From: Quillaja saponaria
Lineage: Eukaryota > Streptophyta > Magnoliopsida > Fabales > Quillajaceae
NCBI GenBank assembly: GCA_029379385.1
Contig: CM055606.1
Location: forward strand, 17,571,142-17,635,141
Length of the DNA: 64,000 nucleotides
Direction of reading: 5' to 3'
The translations under genes were made by a program, and so were the position numbers. The notes below the pieces were generated by a model. The model was not told the DNA's origin. It saw only the letters and a list, made by a program, of their open reading frames with translations, and ran no database searches. Every line of letters starts with the position of its first letter. The first letter of the stretch is position 1. Shown in pieces: positions 12,275 to 35,639 of the stretch.

Positions 12275-13920
12275 GGGTGTGTTTGAAACAAATCCATCAA
12301 ATAATTAAATTCAATTCAATTCAATTCAATTCATATTATTTTATTTGAAATTATTTTATAATGTTTGAAACAAATCATATTACTATTAAAATTTAATTGA
12401 ATTCAATTAAATTATTATGTTTGGTTTATAAATATATTTAAAAAAATTCAATTTAATTTAACACTTTTACAACATTACCCTTATATTATAAATTGAATTA
12501 TAGCTAACTTGTTAATTTTGCCATCACTTTATTGGATAGATATACTTAGACCTCTTATTGAAATTGAGAGAGAGAAAGAGGTGAGAAGTCAACAAACTAA
12601 TTAGCAGAAAGAGATATGTTTATATTACTAATGCAAATAACTTAAATAAACAAAAAACTAAACTTTTAATGAAGAACAGAGACAAAAATAAAAAATAAAA
12701 AGGCCTTACTCATACTATATTCCAACTACTGTTACTTCATACCCATATTCATTTTGATAGTCACAAATCACAATCTGTAGCATTTAAAATTTCAAAAACT
12801 TCATCAAATGGAAAGTATTTAAAAGGAAAACAATCAAAATGTTTTAGTAAGAACAGTAAAGTCACTCTCATGATAACTGATAAGTTTTATCATGGCATAA
12901 TTCCAGCAATTATGATTCAACATCAAAGAGGACGAAAAGTAAATGTCAAGTTTTTATTCTCCAGGCAATCCTTCCCTTTTTCATCTCCTTCTTCGAGGCA
13001 TGCTTATTCTTTATTAGAGAAAGGGCCTTCCCTGTATACAAAGAAAAAACATACAATAGGAATATCAGTACAACCTAACAACAAACATCAATTTATTGAA
13101 TTGTTACATAAACCAATTAACAAGAATGTGATCTCTTCCAAATTATCGGCTCACGCCCAAAGTGGAAGAGGAAAAAAGAAAAGGCTGAAAGATTCTGAAA
13201 ACTAATAGAAAGTTTTATAATATCTTAGAACAAATATAAATGATTTAAGTACCACCCAAAAGAAAGTATCAGTCAAATGAGTCAATTCTCTACACTCAAT
13301 TATATGCCATGATGAGAGTAATGTGATTGTAAATGAGCTGTAGACTATAAACAAACTTGCATTATATTCAGAAGAGACAGGACTTGTTTAGTAGGTGTGT
13401 ATAGAGCAGCATTTGTTGCAGCAGCACAAAGCAATTAAACTATCACTATTGGCATTTCCAAATTAAATAACAAACACATCAAAGAATGTCAGCTATAAGT
13501 ACAATCTATTATAATTATTTCTGCAAGAAAGAAATAAAAACAAAACTCAGATGACAACCTAATTTTGATAACAAAACCATGGCTTTTTGTTAAACCCCAA
13601 CACAAATTAGGTTCTAGAAAGAATCCAGATACAAAAAACAAAACTTGAAAGCTTAGAGAAACACACCAGTCAAGAAGAATGCATGACACTCGAAAACAAA
13701 GTAAGATAAAACTATGGGGGCAAGAATTTTGATGTAAAATTTACTGAAAGGCAATCCTTTTATGTTGTTGATGTTATTATCATAGGTTTCCTTTGCTTCA
13801 GCTTATGTGACTTATTACCACAAAGATATCATTATTAATGGGCAGAGAAGGATTTTAATTTCTGGCCATACACTACCTAAGATAGAAAAAAATACATACC
13901 AAAATGCTGTAATCATGCAC

Positions 13921-14017
13921 TACCCAGCTTTCTACATAACCAATCTGGACGTAAATGCTCTGGACACGCGAAGAATGTGTTAATGCGAACTGGATCTTCC
14001 ACAAGATAGTCTAAAGC
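13921..14017 (-). pseudogene. Possible last exon of a transposon-borne gene (Myb/SANT-type tail?)
   Basis: On the minus strand, after an acceptor near 14018, an open stretch reads ALDYLVEDPVRINTFFACPE followed by HLRPDWLCRKLGSA and a stop. Its style (Phe-Phe, Cys-Pro, Leu-Arg-x-x-Trp-Leu) resembles C-terminal modules of Myb/SANT-like proteins associated with Harbinger elements, but this is a weak resemblance. A donor (GCG/GTAAGA near 14888) with matching phase lies upstream, but its frame is closed by a TGA shortly before, so no full protein can be assembled. The role is inferred only. Confidence 0.25.
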
Positions 14018-14229
14018 ATCTAAAAACAAATTGCCACAAATCATATTATTAAGTAAGGTCACTAACCAACCCACATATGCTACTACAGCAACAATGATAT
14101 TTCATTCAAACTCTCTCATTATCTAGACAATAAATAAAACAAACATAAACAATGATTCTGATTATTGATACTAATATATTCTAAAGAATAAAAGAATATA
14201 AGAAAAACTAAATTTGATATTATATACAT

Positions 14230-14610
14230 TTTTGTTTTAGAATGCAATCAGTAATATTCATAAATTTATAAAAGAATATAGAAAAAAAAAACCATAATAA
14301 AATATTCAAAATTTGTCACAGGACTTTAGCAGAAACATACTTGATTCCATGCTCACAATAGAAATGCCAATAAGTTATATTCATAAATATATAAAGAAAT
14401 ACAAAGAAAATACCATAATAAAATACTCAAACAAAATCTACCACATGACTTCAGCAGAAACATACTTGATTCCATGCTCACAGTAAAAATGACAATCAGT
14501 CATATTCATAAATTTATAAAGGAATAAAGAGAAAATACCATAATCACATACACAAACAAAATCTTACACAATACTTAACCAGCAGAAACATGCTTGATTC
14601 CATGCATGTG
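14230..14610. repeat. About 126-bp tandem repeat, three copies
   Basis: The phrase AGCAGAAACATACTTGATTC begins at about 14328, 14453 and (one base changed) 14581, giving spacings of 125 and 128 bp. The intervening sequence (ATATTCATAAATTTATAAA and ACCATAATAAAATA) recurs in each copy. The array lies within the first segment of the PIF-like element. Confidence 0.7.
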
Positions 14611-15281
14611 AGCCAAGCATATACACTTAATATCAATTTATATGCAGTGATTATTGTCAAAATATTATAAATCACAAATCCAAAAACGATAGGAAATTCT
14701 AGTGAAGACCCTTTTAACAATTATACTATAATAAGGCCTAATCAGCTCAATCTTCAATTCTTATCTTATTGAAAATACAAAAACATGGTTTTAGAATATT
14801 TATTCATCAATATTCCATAAGAAAAAAAAAACCCAAAAAAAAAACCCATAACCAAATATCTGAATCTACAATAAAAACCAAAGTCTTACCGCAAGCAGTA
14901 GAGAGGAGAAGATGATGGAGAGTAGATCAGTGCAAGAGAGCACGGTGCAGCAGACGATCGAGGAGCATTAGGTAGTGGATCATACAGCAGGGAAAGGGGA
15001 TGCGTTTTCTCTGTGTTTTCTCCTTGCGTTTTCTTCCTGCGTTTTCTCTTTTTGAATAGGGTAAAATAAAAATTGTGTAATAATTATTAAAAGGTGGGGT
15101 TATATTGGTCAAATCAAATTTTTGATAAAATAATAAATTGAATTCTTACCAAATCTGACCAATTTTGGCTATAATTCAAAATGAAATTTTTTTAACAAAA
15201 TAGGATTTAAACTGAATTGAATTCTATATTAAAATTGATTCCAAACACAAAAATTTAATAAAATTCATTTAGAATGAATTC

Positions 15282-15392
15282 AATACGGAGCTTCCTCTAC
15301 AACTCCGACAACGGTGGTTTTGGATTAAACGACACCATGTAAGTTATAGCTTCCCCTTTGTCTGTGCGTTTTGTGGTTCAGCCGCTCTCTTA
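15282..15392 (-). repeat. EFG1 5'-flank copy P2
   Basis: These 111 bp appear identical to 12164-12274, running from AATACGGAGCTTCC to GCCGCTCTCTTA. The copy lies about 3.1 kb upstream of the original and is bounded by AT-rich transposon DNA on both sides. Confidence 0.85.
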
Positions 15393-15987
15393 AGAAAATT
15401 CAATTGAATTGGTTGCATTTCAATTCAATTCACTTCAATTTAAGTTGTTATTAACTGTTTAAACAAACAAATCAATCTCTAGATTAATTTTAATATAATT
15501 TAATAAATTATATTATTTAAATTACAAATATAAATATTAGATTTTAATTTATTTTAATAATTTTACAATATTAGCCTTAATTTTATATATCACTCTCTTA
15601 ATCTTTAATTTGTCTCATCAACCCCTTTATCTCATCTCTTTATGTGGTTTGCCTAATTATACTCAGTTTGTACAATTCATCAATGTAGTACCAGTCCTAT
15701 ATGTTGAGTCATCTTAATTTCAAAAACTAAGAAATTCAGTATTGGAGAGGCGGAGAAGAAGAGAACGTGTGGGGTTCACAAAACCTTGGACAGTTCTTGT
15801 AAATTTGAAGCTAGCTTAGGGGTATAGTTGTCAATAAACTTTTTAAAATTCAATTGAATTGAATTCCTTACAAATCAGGTCAATTTTGACAAGAATTCAC
15901 AATATTAAAAATATTTAAAAACATGATTTAGAATGAATTCAATTCTAATGCATTAAGGATTCCAAACACAATAATTTATAAAATTTA

Positions 15988-16089
15988 TACAACTCCGACA
16001 ACGGTGGTTTTGGATTAAACGACACCATGTAAGTTATAGCTTTAGCTTCCCCCTTTGTCTGTGCATTTTGTGGTTCAGCCGCTCTCTTA
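15988..16089 (-). repeat. EFG1 5'-flank copy P3
   Basis: This is a shorter and slightly diverged third copy of the EFG1 flank. It starts at TACAACTCCGACAACGG, has a short TTTAGC insertion and single-base differences, and ends at the same GCCGCTCTCTTA junction. Confidence 0.85.
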
Positions 16090-16370
16090 AGAAGAATTTA
16101 ATTGAATTCGTTTCATTTCAATTTAGTTCAATTTAAATTCTTGTTTACTGTTTAAAACAAATCAATATCTAGATTAATTTCAATTCAATTGAATTGAATT
16201 TCTTACAAATCAGGTCAATTTTGACAAGAATTTAAAATATTAAAAAATTTTAAAAATATGATTTAAAATAAATTTAATTCTAGTGCATTAAGGATTCCAA
16301 ACACAAGAATTTATTAAATTTCATTTACAATGAATTAAATTCTCAAAAAAATTTGGTTCCAAACATACTC

Positions 16371-17534
16371 TTAGACTTTCTCTTCTCCTGCGAGTGAAAA
16401 ACTAAAAAGAAAAGTGAAATTATTATCGGAAAGAATTCGTCCGCGAAATGTAGTACCTTATACCCGGGTTCGCTGAATGTGGATCCAATCCTAAGCAAGC
16501 CCAATTTAAAGAGTTTTCTACAAATAAATTGAAAATCAGTTGTAAAAGATTTTTTCATTTTTCAATGAAAATTAAGAAATTTTTTTTTTTTTTTGGCTTA
16601 TGGTACACAACAGGAGGTAGTTCTTACCTCTCTCATTTGCGGATTCGATCTCAAATTCTTGATATATAACACCAAGATATTTTATCAATTGAATCAACTA
16701 ACACTATTTTTTTCAAAAAAGTTAATTGCTCTTTGCCAAATAATAAAAATAACAAACAAATTTTTTTTTAATTAATTTGATGAGTTTCCTGCCCAATTGG
16801 AAAACACTTTCTTTCAAAGATTCATTAATATTTTGAATTTTTTTTGAAAGGAAATATTAATAATTTTTTTTTGAATTATTGTCTATTAAATAACTTTTTT
16901 ATTTTAATTGTCTGAACCTAATTTGTGTTTTGGCCTTGAGAAAAGTGGTGTTTCTTGTAGTGAAACCATTTTTAGTAGATAGTTTTTCAAACTTCCCCCA
17001 TACAGATTGTTCTAAAAGGGGTTATCTGATAAAGCTTTGGCTTCACTTTTTCTCATTGATTTGTTCAGAAACCTTACCTTATGCTGACACAAACACAATA
17101 TAGCCTATATTGTTATTTCTTCTAGTTTGTTTGAAAGAAAACTGACATTCGGAGAATCAGAATCAAATAGCTTCTTACTGCAAGGGCAGCAATTTTGCCT
17201 ACAAGAAGGGAATTAAGAAACTGAACTTTATAGAAGACTGAAAACTTAGAATGTTAAGTTAAACAAACAATTAAAATTCAAAATGTCATGATAGTAATAT
17301 GAAAAGAAGATAATTAACAATCCCTCTAAACTTCATGATTCAACAAAGTTACATTAGTAATGACAATGCATTAACCTTTTTTGACAAGTATAAAGAACAA
17401 TGCTTCATTCAAAATTTCCCTCCAGTTATTCTCAGATATAGACTTCCGAGGAAGATTTTTCTGGCAATATTTCAGGTTGGGTTGCAACAACTAAAACAGT
17501 AACAGGTAGCAAATGATGGACCAAAATCTGCATA
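16371..17534. other. Spacer between the EFG1 upstream region and the channel gene
   Basis: Bases just after 16371 probably include the displaced original upstream sequence of EFG1. The rest is AT-rich; the part near 17150-17534 is likely 3' UTR of the minus-strand channel gene. No gene was recognised. Confidence 0.4.
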
Positions 17535-30495
<12,961 letters not shown>

Positions 30496-30498
30496 TTA

Positions 30499-30504
30499 CA
30501 CGTG
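30499..30504. promoter_or_regulatory. G-box (CACGTG) just upstream of the channel start codon
   Basis: A palindromic CACGTG lies 4-9 bp upstream of the predicted ATG. G-boxes bind bZIP/bHLH factors in plant promoters, but this one is within the probable transcribed leader, so its function is uncertain. Confidence 0.25.
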
Positions 30505-31050
30505 AAGAAGACTTTCAGGTAGTTTTGGACCTTTTCGGAGAATAAATAAATTAAATTTCTGTGGGACTACCAAAGGAAATAGAAAAGGATTGGTGGAGAC
30601 AGAAAAAGGCAGAAAGTTTTGGGCTGTCCCTTTCAACTAATTTTAGGACGTATTATATGTCCTGTCACTGCACCCTTCTCCCTCCCTCAAACTCCTCACT
30701 CTCAAGCCCCAATTTGCAATAAAATAAAATAAAATAAAAAATCCTCCAGTTTTCAGATTGTGTTTACTCTTCTGGATTCTCATTACTTGAGATTTCTCTG
30801 TTAACATGAAGATGAGTTGCAGAACTTCAGATCTCACTTTCTCAGCATGCAATTGGAGCAAATAATGTCTATTTTGTTATCATCACTGAGAAGACTAGAA
30901 GGTGATACACTTGATTTGCTTTGTCAACAATATTTTTCATGCATTCAACATTTTTGTGCACCAAAGAGAATGACAAATTGGTCAACAAAGAAAAGAAAGC
31001 TTTTTTGCTGGAAAAAGTAAGAATTTTTTTTTTATTCGATATAAATCCTA

Positions 31051-31734
31051 CAATAAATTATAATTTTCTATAATTCATATTTTCAAATTTTCTTTCCAAA
31101 ATAAGCCATATATTTTATATTGATATTTTTATCATTTTTTATTTTTGGTATTAAATTAGTAATATTAATTAAGTAGACAATTTTTTTTAAATATATTATT
31201 TAATTTAAAAAATTAAAATTTATAATTTAATGACTATTAGAAGAATAAATCTTTTAAAAACTAATGAAAATTCAGTATCCCTTAATATGTTTTTCAAAAA
31301 AATATATTCATAATTAAATTTAGATTTATATGTATGTCACTTATTTTTTGTTAATATTTTTTTAAATGAATCTAGATTTATTTATTTTTAATTCTCATCA
31401 TGAAAAAAATTAATAATAATTCAAGTTGAATTTGAAAATAAACTTTAAAAAAATATATATTTTAAAGAGAAATATGAAGTGAGGTAATGAGAAACTTTTA
31501 TTAATTTTTAGAATTTTTTTTTTATTTTTCATTAACTCATTATTAAATAATTAATTTTTTAAAATTAAATAATAGGTTTAAAAAAAAATTAATCTACTTA
31601 ATTAATATTTTAAATTTAAAACTAAAAAATTTAAAATAAGAATAAAAGTAACATAAAAAGTGTTAATATAAAGTTTAGGACTTATTTGGAAGATAACTTT
31701 TAAATTAAGAGTTATAAGGAATAAAAATTTATTG
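31051..31734. mobile_element. Foldback MITE, about 684 bp
   Basis: Arms of about 200 bp are inverted copies. The left arm starts CAATAAATTATAATTTTC; the reverse complement of the right end reads CAATAAATTTTTATTCC. ATTAATTAAGTAGA also appears in both arms. There is no coding content, and a clear target duplication was not found. Surrounding DNA (30862-31050 and 31735-32428) is AT-rich spacer without recognisable genes. Confidence 0.55.
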
Positions 31735-32428
31735 CAAGACATATTTAAAATATTAAAAAAAAATAAAACTTATTCTTCCTTTTCCCTTATAAGAAGTCTA
31801 GATAGACTCATCAAATAATAATTCCATAATTAGAATTCCAATATCATTTCTCATCTTTATTCTTTATGATCCTTTTTTTTTTAAGTGATGAGATTTGAAT
31901 CCAGAACTTTCAAATGAAAATTCAAAGTAATGACTCTAAATAATATGCATTTCTTAAGAAAATAATTTTTTAACATAGAGATGGGATCTGAGATCATAAT
32001 TCTAACACATCCTATTCACATGAATTAATAAAATAGGCACAGTTGATTAGGCAGCATGTTTAATAATAAATAACAATCAACCCAACATATATCAAGCTTA
32101 TATATTAGGTACACTAATGATAGAAGTAAACCCACACACCACTCGGTCTTTCTTTATTGGCTTTGTCTTCAAAACACATGTATACCAACATGGAGTACTT
32201 GAAAACTCTTTAGCTCTTTCCTGTCCTTATGTGCAATAAATTAAACTAGTAGCTGACGCCTTGCTTATTCATGGAAAAAGTAACATACTAAAGCTGTTGG
32301 AAAATTTATGGAAAAGACATATTATGACTGGTCAGGTTCCCTTCATGTGCAGTGTCAAACACTACTTTCTGTAGCTGACATTATGCTTCCACACCCCCGC
32401 ATCACCAATAGCATATGCACAAGTAGTA

Positions 32429-32490
32429 ACCAGCCAACCAGCCAACCAGCCAACCAGCCAACCAGCCAACCAGCCAACCAGCCAACCAAC
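32429..32490. repeat. (CAGCCAAC)n octamer microsatellite
   Basis: About seven to eight copies of an 8-bp unit lie just downstream of the LysM receptor stop codon, in its likely 3' UTR. Any plus-strand Gln/Pro/Asn-rich frame here is a product of the repeat. Confidence 0.9.
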
Positions 32491-32510
32491 CTTATATCCC
32501 ATAATTCAAT

Positions 32511-35500
32511 TCACCTTGCTATTAGCAAAGGAGTCCCCATCCCCAACCCCAACCCACCATCATCAGAGATGTCAAAACCCATATCATCACTCTTACACAA
32601 AGCATAGACAATATCCACCATGCTAGGCCTCTTTGATGGATCTCTATGCAGACAAGCAATAGCAACATCCATAACATTCATCACACTATCCATTGAACAT
32701 GTCCCTTTAAATATAGCCTCATCCATCCATTCCTTTAATTTTCTAGCCTTACTTTCTTCATCATCTCCTTCAAAAATCTTATTACCAATTGACCACAAAA
32801 TATTCCCTTCCTCATCAATGGCTTCTTTTCCAGAAATCAGTTCAAGCAATACAACCCCAAATGAGAACACATCCATCTTTGTTGAGACAACACCATCAGC
32901 TAGATATTCAGGTGCAATGTAACCTTGAGTACCAACAATGTGCATTGTTATGGCATTACAACCTGACTTAGCTAACCCAAAATTAGCAATTTTGGCTCTC
33001 ATGTTCGAGTCTAGGAGAATGTTGCTGGTCTTGATGTCTTTGTGCACGACACGCGGCCTCGTGTGCTCGTGGATGTATTGAAGACCATTGGCAACATCAA
33101 AGGCGATTCTTAACCTTGCTTTCCAGCTTAGTTTTTCGTTGTTGTTATCATGTAGCCACGAATGGAGAGACCCGTTGACAACATACTCATAGACCAGATA
33201 GCAATTTGCTTCATCAGGGTCTATGCAAAAGCCTTCTAACTTCACCAAATTCCCATGGTTTACCTTCAAAAGGTAAAAAACCATCGTTATAATTAAACCG
33301 CTCAGAGAAAAGTAAAGAAAAACTAACAAAACAAGGGTACAAGATGGTATTTTTCACTGTTTCAATGTCAAATAATCCCTCTCCCCCAGAACAATTCTAT
33401 GGTGTCAAGGTCCAACCCAACTGATATTATTGAGTATTTAGCCTTGTGAAAAAACCAAAATTCTAAAACTAGGGGTCGAAATTCAAAAACTACTAATAAA
33501 CTCGATATAAATTTCAAATATCATAAATGATGGGGAAACTATAAAATAACATAACGTGGGTTAAATTTGTACAAAAATAGTGGGCCAAGACCCAACCTAA
33601 CCACAAATTTAGCCTGTCTTGATTAGTAATTAAGCCCAAGTAGCCCTCTGGATTGGGTTTTAACTATTTTCCCGGCAACAAATGGGCTCAATATCCTAAA
33701 CTCCACAAGACTACAATAAAAACATGGCCCACAGTTACTCAACAAGAGCTCATGTCACTTCGTCGCCTTTGTCCACTTTCTCTTCTTTAGTTAAGCTTAC
33801 CAAAGTGAAAAGGAAACAAATAAACACGAAAGAATTAACCAATAATCAATCTTTCATCACCAAGAGAAAGGAACATCTCTCAAAATAAGACAAAGATCCC
33901 AAAAAAAAAAAAAAAATCTATAAAAACCTAAATATGCCATAATATAAGACAAATTAAGCCAATTAATTATATTATTAAGAAAACCCCAAAAGAAAATAAT
34001 CCTTTCTCATTACTGTACAAAAATTATCATGTCACCGTTCTTAATAATTTAAGCCCTAAGCAAGATATAAAACATGTGGAGCAGGATGAAACAATTTGTA
34101 GTAAATACTTGTATGGTATTGTGAATTAGGAAAAATGAAAAAAAATATTTCTCTTTTATACTTTCCAAACAAGTAGCACTCAATTTTGTTTTATCTTTTG
34201 GACAAATCACTTTACTTATCTCAACTCAACACTTGTCAAGAATAAGATATATGCTAATTGCCACTGAACACTTTTTTCATATGGTAAAATCTTCTTCTGT
34301 TAAACTTTCAACCTTGTACTTATGTAGCTTATAGCATTTTCATACTGAAGAGCATAATTAACGAAAAACTTGGGGGAAATGGTTTTTACCTTCTGTAAGA
34401 TCTTGAGCTCTTCATAGGCATCCCATTTCATCTTCTTGATGGCATAGACCTCTCCATTAATGGACCCTTTGTACACAGATCCTTGAATCAAGCAATTCTC
34501 ATTGAATCCATCAGTGGCTTCTATCAGTTCTTCAATCCCAAAAACTCTGTACTTGTCCAAGCAATCTGACACATTTGCCATCAAATTCACATCCATTTCC
34601 TTCGACCCTTTAGTCCCTTTCCCTCCTCCATACAATCTCTGCTTCTGTTTTTCCTCATCTTCCCCCGCAGCCCTCCTTTCCTTGAACAAAACCCCTTTGT
34701 AAACAGACAACCCAATAACCAAAATCAACAAAAACCCAGTAATCCCCAACCCAATTGCCAATCCTGTAATAACCCCCTTTCTCTCGGACTTTGTAGAAGG
34801 TACAGAAGGAACAATTGCAGGCTGTGATAGTTCTGGCAGCCGATTGACTGGGATAAAGATGGTTTCAAAAGGCTGAATTGTATCATTGCCATGAACATCA
34901 ATGATAGACTGTGTTCTCACTCCAAATCTTGAAGCAACTGATGATATATTGTCAGAAGGTTGAAAAACATAGGAGATGAGATAATTGACTTGATTTTGCA
35001 ACTGAGTTTTGCTAGGGCACTTACAGAAAATTGGGAAATTGACATTGACACCAATTGAGAGGTTTTCAGGTACAAGAGTGGGATTGACAACCTCAACAGA
35101 TTGATAAGTGGTTAGGTTCTCAAAGTGGTGGGTAGAGATTCTGTAAAAGGTGTCATCTTTCTTGATTGTGAATGAGATATTAGCATAAGAGATGCTGCCA
35201 AAAGTGGCGTTTATGGTGTTGCAAGAGCAAGTTAATGGAACAAAGAGGGGTTGGTCAGGGATGAGAGGTGAGGATGGGGAAGATATGTTGCTGGGCTTTG
35301 ATATCATTAGGCGGCTAATAGAGAAGAGGTCGGCTACGGAGGCAAGGTCAAGGAAATCCGGTGACAAGGCTCGGTAGAAAGCATAGGTTTGACATGGATT
35401 AGTGGTTTGGTTGGGTGTGCAGGTATAGCCTGTGGTGCTTGGCTCTGCTTGAGCATCTGAGTGATGAAGAAGGTAATGGAAGGATAGTAAGAAGAGCAGG

Positions 35501-35532
35501 ATAGAAGAGACGTGATGGGTTTTAGTTCTCAT
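32511..35532 (-). CDS. LYK4: LysM receptor-like pseudokinase (LYK4/LYK5 type)
   Basis: Two exons (34390-35532 and 33263 down to 32511) encode 631 residues. LYK4/LYK5-type proteins act at the plasma membrane as chitin-oligomer co-receptors that work with the active kinase CERK1. The start at 35532 is chosen because it opens directly into a signal peptide (MRTKTHHVSSILLFLLSF). Ectodomain Cys pairs fit the LysM pattern: TCTPN and NPC near the start, then CSC and CKC between LysM repeats. A membrane span, GVITGLAIGLGITGFLLILV, follows at about residues 250-275. The kinase-like domain is degenerate: no clear GxGxxG loop, HKD instead of HRD, and NFG (IANFGLA) instead of DFG. APE (GYIAPEY) is kept. 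Loss of the DFG aspartate predicts a dead kinase, as reported for this subfamily. The single 1.1-kb intron sits early in the kinase domain, after KILQK. Confidence 0.93.
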
Positions 35533-35582
35533 TTCAGCTCTAGTTGCTCTGTTTTTTCCTTGCTTGCCCAGGGTTAGTGTCA

Positions 35583-35601
35583 GATCTATATTATATACAA
35601 C
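35583..35601 (-). promoter_or_regulatory. Probable TATA box of the LysM receptor gene
   Basis: On the minus strand, TTGTATATAATATAGATC lies about 50-70 bp upstream of the chosen start codon. Spacing and sequence suit a TATA element with a short leader. If correct, it also argues against the more upstream in-frame ATG near 35634. Confidence 0.45.
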
Positions 35602-35639
35602 AATATCTCTATAGTGGAGAAAGAAAAATAGCACTTAAG

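Larger units (their letters stand above)
12275..16370. mobile_element. PIF/Harbinger-like composite element carrying two copies of the EFG1 5' flank
   Basis: The outer termini are GGGTGTGTTTGAAAC at 12275 and, inverted, GAGTATGTTTGGAACC ending at 16370. Both are flanked by TTA (12272-12274 and 16371-16373), the usual PIF/Harbinger target duplication. Inside are three related AT-rich segments rich in AATTCAATTGAATT (12275-15281, 15393-15987, 16090-16370), separated by copies of the EFG1 5' flank. The second and third segments share GATTCCAAACACAA and TCAGGTCAATTTTGACAAGA. The first is much longer and holds a possible spliced gene remnant. No intact transposase is present. Confidence 0.6.

Noticed and set aside
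12870..13205. 111-codon plus-strand frame
   Set aside because: No recognisable motif, lies within transposon-derived DNA, composition like the spacer.
32308..32607. Plus-strand 99-codon frame rich in Asn-Gln-Pro-Thr-Ser repeats
   Set aside because: It is a translation of the CAGCCAAC microsatellite and runs antisense to the LysM receptor 3' end.
32620..32971. Plus-strand frames of 60-100 codons
   Set aside because: They are antisense shadows of the LysM receptor kinase exon.
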